Both the position numbers and the translations under genes were made by a program. From a virus, in the IMG/VR virus record IMGVR_UViG_3300031707_000157, positions 1-25,556 of that record: a DNA stretch of 25,556 bases; one strand, 5' to 3'. Below are positions 14,379 to 21,382 of the stretch, piece by piece. How positions within the stretch are numbered: the first letter of the stretch is position 1; every line of letters begins with the position of its first letter. The notes beneath the pieces were generated by a model, which saw only the letters and a list, made by a program, of their open reading frames with translations, searched no databases and was not told the DNA's origin.

Positions 14379-14609
14379 TTATGTGACAAACGGTGCCACG
14401 TTCGATGCCATGTCAGAATCGACAGTACGGTCACCGGTGTGTAGGTACGCTAACCGTCCCGAGATGTAGTCCAGGACGATCTTACGGCAAAACCGGTTTG
14501 CACTCAGTACGTTCACGATAGGACGTGTGCTGAGGTCTTTGTCCAACCATGCTTTGGCCGATCCTGGCATCCGAAACGACATGACTGTGTCTTTGCGATC
14601 TTTACTCAT
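14379..14609 (-). CDS. Ribbon-helix-helix-like DNA-binding protein, possible regulator
   Basis: 76 residues. Residues 8-14 (TVMSFRM) fit the N-terminal DNA-contacting beta strand of the ribbon-helix-helix fold, followed by helix 1 (GSAKAWLDKD) and helix 2 (SANRFCRKIVLDYISGRL). Such proteins act as dimers or higher oligomers binding short palindromes. A perfect palindrome, ACCGAT-TTC-ATCGGT, lies 13-27 bases upstream of its own start and in the control region of the divergent portal gene, consistent with self-regulation or control of the portal operon. The fold call is by eye and moderate. The ATG at 14609 is preceded by GGTTCT, a near match to the GTTCTT motif. Confidence 0.65.
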   Translation of the reverse strand: MSKDRKDTVMSFRMPGSAKAWLDKDLSTRPIVNVLSANRFCRKIVLDYISGRLAYLHTGDRTVDSDMASNVAPFVT

Positions 14610-14621
14610 ATGTTTACTAGA

Positions 14622-14636
14622 ACCGATTTCATCGGT
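14622..14636. promoter_or_regulatory. Perfect palindrome, candidate operator
   Basis: ACCGAT TTC ATCGGT, a 6-bp inverted repeat with a 3-base centre between the divergent regulator and portal genes. Position suggests an operator for the ribbon-helix-helix-like protein. It could also be a small RNA hairpin. Confidence 0.45.
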
Positions 14637-14642
14637 ATTTCC

Positions 14643-14648
14643 GTTCTT
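14643..14648 (+). promoter_or_regulatory. GTTCTT motif upstream of the portal gene
   Basis: TTTCCGTTCTTGTATCAT, where TATCAT is close to a TATAAT box. An 11-codon frame (MFALQLKSERS) starts at 14660 and ends in the next motif. It lies 59 bases before the portal ATG, further than usual for this motif. Confidence 0.4.
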
Positions 14649-14687
14649 GTATCATAGGAATGTTCGCATTGCAACTAAAATCTGAAC

Positions 14688-14700
14688 GTAGTTAGAGCAG
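14688..14700 (+). promoter_or_regulatory. TAGTTAAAGC-type motif before the portal gene
   Basis: GTAGTTAGAGCAG, 6 bases before the portal ATG at 14707. No Shine-Dalgarno is present between it and the ATG. Confidence 0.55.
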
Positions 14701-14706
14701 ACGCTT

Positions 14707-16659
14707 ATGGCCAGTAACATCATTGGAACCAATCTTCTCAGCTACCTGGGGTTAATCGGATCAGCCGGAGTTCATACCGGCTCGCTCGTGCCCCGAGCAC
14801 AGACCCCACAAGCGAACCAGGAGCTTTTTCGTGATTTTACGGATGCTGGGCGGGTCGCCGACCCGGACGTTTGGACCCGCTATCACCATGCCTTAAAGCG
14901 TCCTACGACCTTCGATGCCATGTTGCAGCTTTGGGACGAAATGGCGTCCTGGGACCTTATGGCTGCGGCTCTTGTCGAAATTGTAGACGAAGCGACCCAG
15001 GTAGACGGAAATTCTCCGGCAACTGTTTGGTACCAATGCAATGATCGTGATTTTGAGGATTCACTGAACCAAATGCTTGTTAACATCAACGCTGAGGATG
15101 TGATTCAAAGCCAGGTATGGCATTTATCGGCCCTCGGCAATCATTTTGAAAAACTCGAATATGCTCCCGAAGAAGGAGTTATGGGATTTTCGTTTGTGCA
15201 TCCTGCCGATATTCGCCGGTACTGGTTGGAACGAAATCGAAAGTGTATCGGGTTTCGTTGGGCAGGGCACAAGCCTTCCAAAGAGTCCGCTTTCGTTATG
15301 CCAGACAATCAGACGCCCATTGAACGGGTGGCACTGACGGACGGTAAAGACACCGAGGAACTATGGTACCCGTGGGATTTCTTGCACATGCGCCGCATGT
15401 TTCGTCTACGCCAGTCTGAGCACGGTGAACCTGTGTTCGATGAGGCACAGGGCATTTACAAGAAGCTCAAAATCGCTATCGACCAGATGGTTGTGCATCG
15501 TGCTCAGGTGCAGCCTGACCGCTATGCGATCAACATTGACGTCAAGGAGAGCCCGCCTGCCGAGCAGGCAAAAATTGTGCAGCGGTGGAAACAGGCACTG
15601 CGTGCCAAGCTGGCCTTCGGCCAGCAGTGGAATCAGTCCGGTCAGAGCAATACTTTCAACTCGCCGGTTGGGTTCGATTCTTTCTACAACGCCTGGTCAC
15701 TAGACACGATTCTATGGGTAGCCCGGCCGACCGGGTTCAATCACGTAGTAGAAAAACTTCAGGGCACCCAAAACGTACCCGATATCTATGACATCGAGCT
15801 GTTAACCGATTTGTTTTATTCGATTATCGGCATGCCTCGATCATGGTTCTCTGCCAAGGGCGGGGATGGGTCTAGTGGCGGAGAATCTCCTTCCGGCAAG
15901 GCGCTCCTGGCACAAGACATGCGGTTTTTGCGCAAAATCAAGTCTATTCGCCGTCCTATCATCAACTGTTACACATGGATGGGTTACTTTCATGCCGTGT
16001 TGCTTGGCAAGGACATCCGTCAGTTGGATATTCGGGCGATGATGCCGCCGATCGGTGGGTTGGAAGAGCAGATGAAGCTGGAGATGCTGAAGGTTCAGGC
16101 AGAAGTCCTGGGGATGATGGCAGATGTCATGGATCAGTACTCATTGCCCAAGGAGGCGTGGGTTGAAATCATCTTCAAGAAGTACTTGCATCTGCCGGAC
16201 GACATTGTAAACATTTTCATCACGGCGCTGCCTGGTGAGGAAGAGCCAATGCCGGTAGAAAGTCTACAGCGCCCCCGTTTACCCGCCCCTTACTCCTACA
16301 AATTGATTCGTCAAATTCAGGAGAAGGTGGGTAATAGCCCTGAGATCGGTAAGCTCCTGACCGAACTCAAGAGCACGATCTTCGGTGAGGATGACCGACG
16401 CGCCATCAAGATGAACATGCACCGATGCAAGAAGCTAGACGAAGTCGTCGGGCTGCCGAAGATGAAAGATTTCGACCTGATCGTATCATCTTATGGAAAA
16501 CATCCATTCGAGCTGAAACGTCTTAGCGGCGAAGGAAAGCCAAATAAGTTTCAAGGCACGAACATGAAGACGCCCCTGTTAGAAACTTTGCAGGAAGCAA
16601 GCCAACCTGTGTCCGAGGGAGTTGGGGCCGATCAGTACCGCCGTTGGATGAACTTGTAA
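14707..16659 (+). CDS. Portal protein (T4 gp20-like)
   Basis: The portal is the dodecameric ring at one capsid vertex through which DNA is packaged and released, and on which the head assembles. Signature segments are YKKLKIAIDQMVVHRAQVQ, then PDRYAINIDV, WVARPTGFNHVVEKLQG followed by NVPDIYDIELLTDLFYSIIGMPRSWF, and a long C-terminal helical region (MKLEMLKVQAEVLGMMADVM). A Gly/Ser-rich loop (SAKGGDGSSGGESPSG) follows the PRSWF segment, as in gp20-type portals. At 650 residues it is longer than T4 gp20 (about 520), with extra sequence at both ends. It overlaps the gp25-like start by one base (TAATG), so portal and baseplate genes share a transcript, unlike in T4. Confidence 0.95.
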   Translation: MASNIIGTNLLSYLGLIGSAGVHTGSLVPRAQTPQANQELFRDFTDAGRVADPDVWTRYHHALKRPTTFDAMLQLWDEMASWDLMAAALVEIVDEATQVDGNSPATVWYQCNDRDFEDSLNQMLVNINAEDVIQSQVWHLSALGNHFEKLEYAPEEGVMGFSFVHPADIRRYWLERNRKCIGFRWAGHKPSKESAFVMPDNQTPIERVALTDGKDTEELWYPWDFLHMRRMFRLRQSEHGEPVFDEAQGIYKKLKIAIDQMVVHRAQVQPDRYAINIDVKESPPAEQAKIVQRWKQALRAKLAFGQQWNQSGQSNTFNSPVGFDSFYNAWSLDTILWVARPTGFNHVVEKLQGTQNVPDIYDIELLTDLFYSIIGMPRSWFSAKGGDGSSGGESPSGKALLAQDMRFLRKIKSIRRPIINCYTWMGYFHAVLLGKDIRQLDIRAMMPPIGGLEEQMKLEMLKVQAEVLGMMADVMDQYSLPKEAWVEIIFKKYLHLPDDIVNIFITALPGEEEPMPVESLQRPRLPAPYSYKLIRQIQEKVGNSPEIGKLLTELKSTIFGEDDRRAIKMNMHRCKKLDEVVGLPKMKDFDLIVSSYGKHPFELKRLSGEGKPNKFQGTNMKTPLLETLQEASQPVSEGVGADQYRRWMNL

Positions 16660-17384
16660 TGCTCACGTTCACAAACTCACTCTTGGAGACCCTGACCGAC
16701 CAGACTGCGTTGGTGCAGGGTAACGCTACGGGTGCGGTGATCACTTTGGACTACTATCTGCGTGAAAGCAACACATCGTTGCCGTTCCAGGCGGTGTATG
16801 CTATGCTAAATTGGAACGATGGGTCCGCACCGTGGGAATATCCCCGGCAGGTGCAACCACTCCATATTGATGCTTCCAAGCTGCTTCGCAACGGTCAGTA
16901 TTATGTGACCGTGATGGGCAGAAACTACGTAACTCCGCACTACGAGATCGTGATGTTTACTCTCAACCTCACGATCTTTCCGAACTACACGATTGACAAC
17001 CCTCCATTCTACATTTATGGACCGATTTTGCCGAGGGACACAGGTTCGCCGAATAGAGATACGTGGTTGTTCGATATTGGCAGTGATATAAAGATTTTAG
17101 AGTCTTCGGTCAAGATGCTTCTCAAGACCAAGAAGGGAGAGCGAGTCATGGAGCCTCAGTACGGCACCAATTTGCAGCAGCTACTTTTTGAGAATGATCC
17201 GAAGACCGTCATTGGACTAGCCACCCAGGAAATCATTTCTGGTTTAGCTCGTTGGGAATCCCGGGTCGGAGTACTCAGCGTGGATGCGACTAACAATGGA
17301 GACCGCTCAGTCACTCTCAGCCTGGTGTTACTGTCAAAAATAAGTCAGCAGTCCTTTCAAGTGAATATGGTGTACGAAAAATGA
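16659..17384 (+). CDS. Baseplate wedge protein, gp25/GPW family, with N-terminal extension
   Basis: 241 residues. The C-terminal 110 residues match the GPW/gp25 family: WLFDIGSDIKILESSVKMLLKTKKGERVMEPQYGTNL, with the EPxYG turn, then helices and a closing strand SFQVNMVYE. In T4 this protein nucleates the sheath and is a conserved part of the wedge. The N-terminal 125 residues are a beta-rich domain (ITLDYYLRESNTSLPFQAVYAMLNW) absent from the 132-residue T4 gp25. The ATG at 16659 shares its A with the portal stop; a TTG at 16644 is open in the same frame but lies within the portal gene. The next gene overlaps its stop (ATGA). Confidence 0.9.
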   Translation: MLTFTNSLLETLTDQTALVQGNATGAVITLDYYLRESNTSLPFQAVYAMLNWNDGSAPWEYPRQVQPLHIDASKLLRNGQYYVTVMGRNYVTPHYEIVMFTLNLTIFPNYTIDNPPFYIYGPILPRDTGSPNRDTWLFDIGSDIKILESSVKMLLKTKKGERVMEPQYGTNLQQLLFENDPKTVIGLATQEIISGLARWESRVGVLSVDATNNGDRSVTLSLVLLSKISQQSFQVNMVYEK

Positions 17385-17719
17385 CGGACGGGAAAAACAC
17401 AATTACCAGAGCGAAATGGGTCAAGAGCTACATGGATAAATGTGGCATGACCTACGTGGCCGCCGGCAAAGCATTCGAGTGCATGGTGTCTACATTGGAG
17501 GATGCCATCTGTAACGGACAGAAGGTACAGCTGGGCCGGATAGGTAATATCGCCCCCATCTGGCGAAATCCCAGGACGGTGGTGCTAGGGTGTAAGCGTC
17601 TTCCGGGTAATAAGTTTGAGAAAGTTCGTCAGGAATACATTCTGGGCGGACGCATCCAGTACAAGTTCCATCTCCACAAGCGATTCGCTGCTACCCGGCA
17701 ACTACACTGGTACGAGTAG
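17381..17719 (+). CDS. HU/IHF-like DNA-binding protein
   Basis: 112 residues resembling the HU/IHF fold: N-terminal helices (ITRAKWVKSYMDKCGMTYVAAGKAFECMVSTLEDAI), then NGQKVQLGRIGNIAPIWRNPRTVV, which parallels the HU segment with GxxVxLxGFGxF and the RNPRTG-type arm. The tail is basic, with Arg, Lys and His suited to DNA. HU-like proteins bend and compact DNA; in a phage this could serve packaging, replication or regulation. It sits between two virion genes (ATGA overlap upstream, fibre 9 bases downstream), so packaging or virion association is possible. Its TAG stop lies in the motif before the fibre gene. Confidence 0.75.
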   Translation: MTDGKNTITRAKWVKSYMDKCGMTYVAAGKAFECMVSTLEDAICNGQKVQLGRIGNIAPIWRNPRTVVLGCKRLPGNKFEKVRQEYILGGRIQYKFHLHKRFAATRQLHWYE

Positions 17720-17727
17720 TTAAAGCA
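17716..17727 (+). promoter_or_regulatory. TAGTTAAAGC-type motif before the fibre gene
   Basis: GTAGTTAAAGCA abuts the fibre ATG (GCATATG), with only one base between. It includes the TAG stop of the HU-like gene. Confidence 0.55.
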
Positions 17728-17728
17728 T

Positions 17729-19213
17729 ATGATAAACCCAGTCAGTCTTCCCACCAGTGCCGGAGTTAATTTTGGCGAAGGTGACGTTAGGCACTTTTCA
17801 GAAGGTGATGAAGTCGGCGTGCCCGGGCTACAGGGTCCTACCCGTCAATTAGCGCAGCGTGACAACCTCTTGGCAAGCAAGGTTAACGAGTTGATAAGCC
17901 GGGTCAATAACCAAGAGCAATTCATCTCTGTGCCGGTCAATCGAATGATAGTTCCTCCCAGCAGCGAAGAGATCATCGCTAACTTCAGGATTCCTGCTGG
18001 TTATGAAGCCCGGGTGTTCAATGCCACGGTGTTTTCATCTCCTGCGTCTTCTTCCATCGAGCTTACTGTTTCCTACAGCGAGGTGATTGGATCGAATTCT
18101 GGAGAAGCGGCCGTCACGACTTCGTCTGAATTTTTCACTGGCACCCGGTTTTACCCCGAGGGTGAGTTCATCATCGTCGTGAAGAACACCGGAGCGGTTA
18201 CCTTGGATATGGGGGCGTCAGTCACGCTGTCTATGCGTCCTCTGGAGGATGCCGTGGTTGCTTCTTATCAGACTTCGCCGCCCACGGTTCCCGGTCCCCC
18301 AGGACCTCGTGGTGCCACTGGCGCTCAGGGGGTAGGCGGTGTTTCCGGTCCGAGCGGGTCTCCTGGATTACAGTGGAAAGGAGACTGGGCGAATGCGACG
18401 AACTATGCAGTAAATGACATAGTTCGACACAAATATCTTGGTGATGGCGCAGGAACGGTTGCTGTATCCTCTTACATCTGTCAGATAGCACACGACTCAG
18501 CGGATGTTGGCAAACCACAACCTTACCTTCTCGACCAATCTCCTTCAGCGATGCCGTGGTGGGGGTACTTGGCAGAGGCGGGAGCGCCGGTTCAGATAGA
18601 GTTTAAGGGGCCGTGGTCTGGAACTCATGGAACCTATCACATAAATGATGTGGTTACGTATGTTTCAAGTGGGGCGACATCCAGTTACATTTGCATCGTG
18701 ACTCACGCATCCGCACCTTCTCCCGCACCGCCTTCCGATCCCACAAATTGGACGGTCTTCGCTACGAGTTCTGCTTCCAGTACGTCGTTTTCAGGACCCA
18801 CTACCCGCCGAGGATTCTTGTTGTCTAGCAGCACCAGCAAGCCTTACCGAGAGTACGAAGGAATCCCTACGGGCGCTCAGCATTGGCCAATAGACGAGCA
18901 CACCGTGTCAAGTGCAACCGGCGGGCTGTCGTTCATCAAAGATCAACGACTCTTGAATTTACCGCCCTCGTCTACTCTGCTGCTGATGCTGCCTTCTTAC
19001 TCCAACGTTTACAACGTTCCTCGCCAGTGGCAGGTTAGCGACGTTATTCTAAACGTGATACCCCAGGTTGGAACTATTTTAGGCGGGGGAACCGTGACGG
19101 TGCAGTCGCCACTTGACGTAACAGGAAACGGAACCGGTAGTTTCTTGGTTGAAAACCTGACCGAGTACTACCTTCCGGTCACAGTCAGTTTGGCTGGCGT
19201 CACGACTTTCTAA
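17729..19213 (+). CDS. Tail fibre or appendage protein with collagen-like and sugar-binding-type repeats
   Basis: 494 residues in recognisable parts. Residues 1-65 include a helical trimer-like stretch (LAQRDNLLASKVNELISRVNN). Residues 70-172 form a beta domain with the VVKNTGAVTL pattern shared with two other proteins here. Residues 189-213 are eight collagen-type Gly-X-Y triplets. Two related modules follow, at about 214-282 and 290-345, each with a WKGDW or FKGPW start, a Y-x-x-ND-I/V-V segment and SSYIC; this is typical of CBM5/12-like carbohydrate-binding repeats in phage fibres. The C-terminal 140 residues are beta-rich. Host-surface binding is inferred. The stop overlaps that of the convergent gene. 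Confidence 0.8.
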   Translation: MINPVSLPTSAGVNFGEGDVRHFSEGDEVGVPGLQGPTRQLAQRDNLLASKVNELISRVNNQEQFISVPVNRMIVPPSSEEIIANFRIPAGYEARVFNATVFSSPASSSIELTVSYSEVIGSNSGEAAVTTSSEFFTGTRFYPEGEFIIVVKNTGAVTLDMGASVTLSMRPLEDAVVASYQTSPPTVPGPPGPRGATGAQGVGGVSGPSGSPGLQWKGDWANATNYAVNDIVRHKYLGDGAGTVAVSSYICQIAHDSADVGKPQPYLLDQSPSAMPWWGYLAEAGAPVQIEFKGPWSGTHGTYHINDVVTYVSSGATSSYICIVTHASAPSPAPPSDPTNWTVFATSSASSTSFSGPTTRRGFLLSSSTSKPYREYEGIPTGAQHWPIDEHTVSSATGGLSFIKDQRLLNLPPSSTLLLMLPSYSNVYNVPRQWQVSDVILNVIPQVGTILGGGTVTVQSPLDVTGNGTGSFLVENLTEYYLPVTVSLAGVTTF

Positions 19214-20265
19214 GTCTTGTCGAAGCACTTCAATTTAGCAGCGACGCTATAGGTGATTCCGCCGGTTGCAGCCATTACCTTGCACCGAAATACGTAACAA
19301 GGAATTTCGTCTTCTCCCAACCATTCATTGCTATGGCCACTTCCTACATGGATGTTTTGAGCACTAAACGTGGCGCTCGTAGCTCCCGAGAGTGCTTTTA
19401 CCTGGGCTCCCGTAAATCGGGGGGAGTCGTAGTCGCTGCCGTCTGTCATGTTTGTCCAGTTGGAATCGAGTAGTAGCAGGGGATCGAGTTTACTGGTGAC
19501 GTTAAGAGTGGCTATCTGCCACTGATAAGTGATTGGTATATCCGGTGTAACCGCAACTACCGAAAAGGTTCTGGTAGGCAGAGGTTCACTACTAGCCTTG
19601 GTTTGTTGATCGACTGGTTGAGACGTGATCCGGGGTGCTTGTGGCGGACCGGTAATGTTCTGGTCTCCAGCCAGTTTGTACTGTCGGTTGCCAAAGGTCA
19701 TTTTGACTGCTTTACGACCAACGATGTGACCCAGGGAGTCGAGGAAATCTTCGTCCGTTGTCAGGATGCCATAATGGGGCGTTGGGGCCTTTTCACCGTG
19801 GTTCAGCAAGGCGTGCGCCTTCAAGAGTTGGTCGGCGATCAATAAGTCCTGGAGCAGGGTCTCAGAGTAGCGGGTAAGCAGGCTGGAAGCAAGTTGAGGA
19901 ACTCCTGGGGAGTTAACCGATCCGTCCGGCCCCGTGCCGGTGTGGAATACACCCAGGCTAGCCGGCATTTCTCCCGACACCGTAGCGCCTCCAACCGGGA
20001 CTTTAGCGTTGTAAGTGGCAGCTGCGTCCGCTGGCACGTAGACAACTTCCAGGTTTCCGGGAGTGGTTTCAACGGACATTCTCAGCACATAAGAAGAGAG
20101 CTGATCACCACCGCTATCGAAGTAATCACCGGTGATCAGCGATATACCGTGTCCTTTTGCCAATGATCCGTTGCGATGAAAGAACAGGTTGTTGCTTAGG
20201 GTGTTCAATACCTCGTTGATGCGCCCGATCTCGCTTTGAGTTAGAAGTGTTGCTTGTTCGCTCAT
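19210..20265 (-). CDS. Virion-type protein with a C-terminal Ig-like domain
   Basis: 351 residues. The N-terminal 100 residues (INEVLNTLSNNLFFHRNG ... LSSYVLRMSV ... VVYVPAD) appear related to the N-terminus of the protein encoded just upstream (20262-20825). The middle is helical (SSLLTRYSETLLQDLLIADQLLKAHALL). From about residue 212 an Ig-like domain begins (PRITSQPVDQQ, TYQWQIATLN, then ATFSAQNIHV and CYVFRCKVMAATGG), with a Trp in the QW strand and the Cys of the YVFRC strand. Ig-like domains in phages usually decorate capsids or tails and aid weak host or surface binding. It starts in an ATGA overlap with the upstream gene and has a 10-bp inverted repeat at 20100-20140. Confidence 0.8.
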   Translation of the reverse strand: MSEQATLLTQSEIGRINEVLNTLSNNLFFHRNGSLAKGHGISLITGDYFDSGGDQLSSYVLRMSVETTPGNLEVVYVPADAAATYNAKVPVGGATVSGEMPASLGVFHTGTGPDGSVNSPGVPQLASSLLTRYSETLLQDLLIADQLLKAHALLNHGEKAPTPHYGILTTDEDFLDSLGHIVGRKAVKMTFGNRQYKLAGDQNITGPPQAPRITSQPVDQQTKASSEPLPTRTFSVVAVTPDIPITYQWQIATLNVTSKLDPLLLLDSNWTNMTDGSDYDSPRFTGAQVKALSGATSATFSAQNIHVGSGHSNEWLGEDEIPCYVFRCKVMAATGGITYSVAAKLKCFDKT

Positions 20266-20825
20266 GCGGTGTAGGTCAAAGTGATGACCTGACTGGTGAC
20301 TGATCCTCCGGCATTGGCAGCCACGCAGGTATAGTTTCCACTGTCTGTCTCGGAGATGTTCCTGAGCGTCAGGGTTGATCTTGTTTCATTAGAGAGGTTG
20401 ATCCCTGTCTTGCGCCACTGGTAGACTATCGGTCCCGTGCCGGTCACAGTGATTGATAGGATGATGTTCGATCCCTGCACTATGGCTTGACTGGCAGACT
20501 GGGTGGATATTTCAGGAGGACCGATGTTGACGGTTGGAACCGTGGTTCCCAGGAACACCGGCAGCACCACCACGATGTCCGTGTTGGATGTAGAGCCTGG
20601 GAGTGTAGACATTATGGTCAGAGTCCGACCGAATGAATGTCGTGCTCGACCCGAGTCATCGGCAGGAGGGTCATTGATCTGAAAAGGATACGTGCCAGCT
20701 ACCGCCTGGGTGTGTTGTTCATAGGCTCCATTGACGTGAGCAAAAATTCCGGTGACATAATCTGCCAGATTTCGCCCGACCGCTGTCTTTGCAGCCTCGG
20801 TTGCAAGTGACGTGTGCTGACTCAT
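20262..20825 (-). CDS. Virion-type protein with a C-terminal Ig-like (I-set type) domain
   Basis: 187 residues. Residues 102-187 form a clear Ig-like domain: PPEISTQSASQAIVQGSNI, QWRKTG with the core Trp, LTLRNISETDSGNYTCVAAN with the DxGxYxC motif, and a final GGSVTSQVITL strand. The N-terminal 100 residues, starting MSQHTSLATEAAKTAVGRNL, probably share a fold with the N-terminus of the next protein and may anchor it to the virion. The ATG at 20825 has no Shine-Dalgarno and neither leader motif close by; a GTTCTT lies 40 bases upstream. Head decoration or tail accessory protein is the usual role for this domain type. Confidence 0.85.
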   Translation of the reverse strand: MSQHTSLATEAAKTAVGRNLADYVTGIFAHVNGAYEQHTQAVAGTYPFQINDPPADDSGRARHSFGRTLTIMSTLPGSTSNTDIVVVLPVFLGTTVPTVNIGPPEISTQSASQAIVQGSNIILSITVTGTGPIVYQWRKTGINLSNETRSTLTLRNISETDSGNYTCVAANAGGSVTSQVITLTYTA

Positions 20826-20872
20826 GGTGGCTATGGTGCTGGGTTTTTACCAGGCACCACCACTAAAAGAAC

Positions 20873-21382
20873 TCATTCAGCTGGTGGAGTCGGGAGCCGG
20901 CGTTCAAGTTCCGAACGGTCGTCCGGAGTCATTTCAGGGCCTTCACCCATGCCAGCGAACTCATCTCCCCCCTCCCGCCCGCCTTCCAGACCCGCCTGCG
21001 CAACTCGTTTCACCTCTGCGGGGTCAAACTCACCACTCATGCCGCTTTCAGGACCCGTTTCGCTACCCATTTCACCTTCCATATCGCCTTCTGGGGGTAG
21101 ATCGGCTGCACCTTCTTCAGGTGGAGGAGGTAGGGTGCCGGCGGCTTCGGTACCTTCTTCGCCCGTGAGACCGGCTTCGCCCTGCTCGCGTGCCTTGAAC
21201 TCTTCGGTAGATTCACCAGGGCCTGGGACGTTTTGAAGGTACCAAGTAAGCTCCTGATAAAGTTCATCTAGGATGGGGTCAGCGTGGAATTCTTCCAGGG
21301 CGTCACGGATGGATTTGAGCTGTCCGAAGCTCATTTCTACACGATACTCACAGAAAGAGTCATCTATTTTTTTAATCCTCAT
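20873..21382 (-). CDS. Acidic, low-complexity protein of unknown function
   Basis: 169 residues. The first 55 form a folded-looking part (VEMSFGQLKSIRDALEEFHADPILDELYQELTWYLQN); the rest is a Glu-, Gly- and Pro-rich stretch with short repeats such as EEGTE, PPPEEGA and EGxMG. No membrane segment or signal peptide. The codons strongly favour GAA/GAG and the opposite strand is correspondingly open but reads as low complexity. It starts in an ATGA overlap with the HNH gene stop, so the two are co-transcribed. A scaffold-like or DNA-mimic role is conceivable from its charge, without direct support. Confidence 0.75.
   Translation of the reverse strand: MRIKKIDDSFCEYRVEMSFGQLKSIRDALEEFHADPILDELYQELTWYLQNVPGPGESTEEFKAREQGEAGLTGEEGTEAAGTLPPPPEEGAADLPPEGDMEGEMGSETGPESGMSGEFDPAEVKRVAQAGLEGGREGGDEFAGMGEGPEMTPDDRSELERRLPTPPAE

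Noticed and set aside
14275-14469. A 64-codon frame on the + strand over the stem-loop region and the end of the regulator gene
   Set aside because: It lies across inverted repeats and antisense to a better gene, has no start signal and reads as low-quality protein.
15609-15625. GCTGGCC TTC GGCCAGC hairpin in the portal gene
   Set aside because: A 7-bp stem within well-conserved coding sequence (KLAFGQQ) and no nearby gene boundary; likely chance.
1121-17727. T4 middle-promoter (MotA) box, because TGCTTTA is the reverse complement of the motif TAAAGCA
   Set aside because: The motif is oriented with the genes as TAGTTAAAGC, so the MotA-like sequence would be on the wrong strand and at the wrong distance.
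20814-21236. Two long + strand frames opposite the acidic protein gene
   Set aside because: They are the complement of Glu/Gly/Pro-rich codons and read as Ser/Pro/Arg low complexity; the minus-strand gene has coupling with its neighbours.
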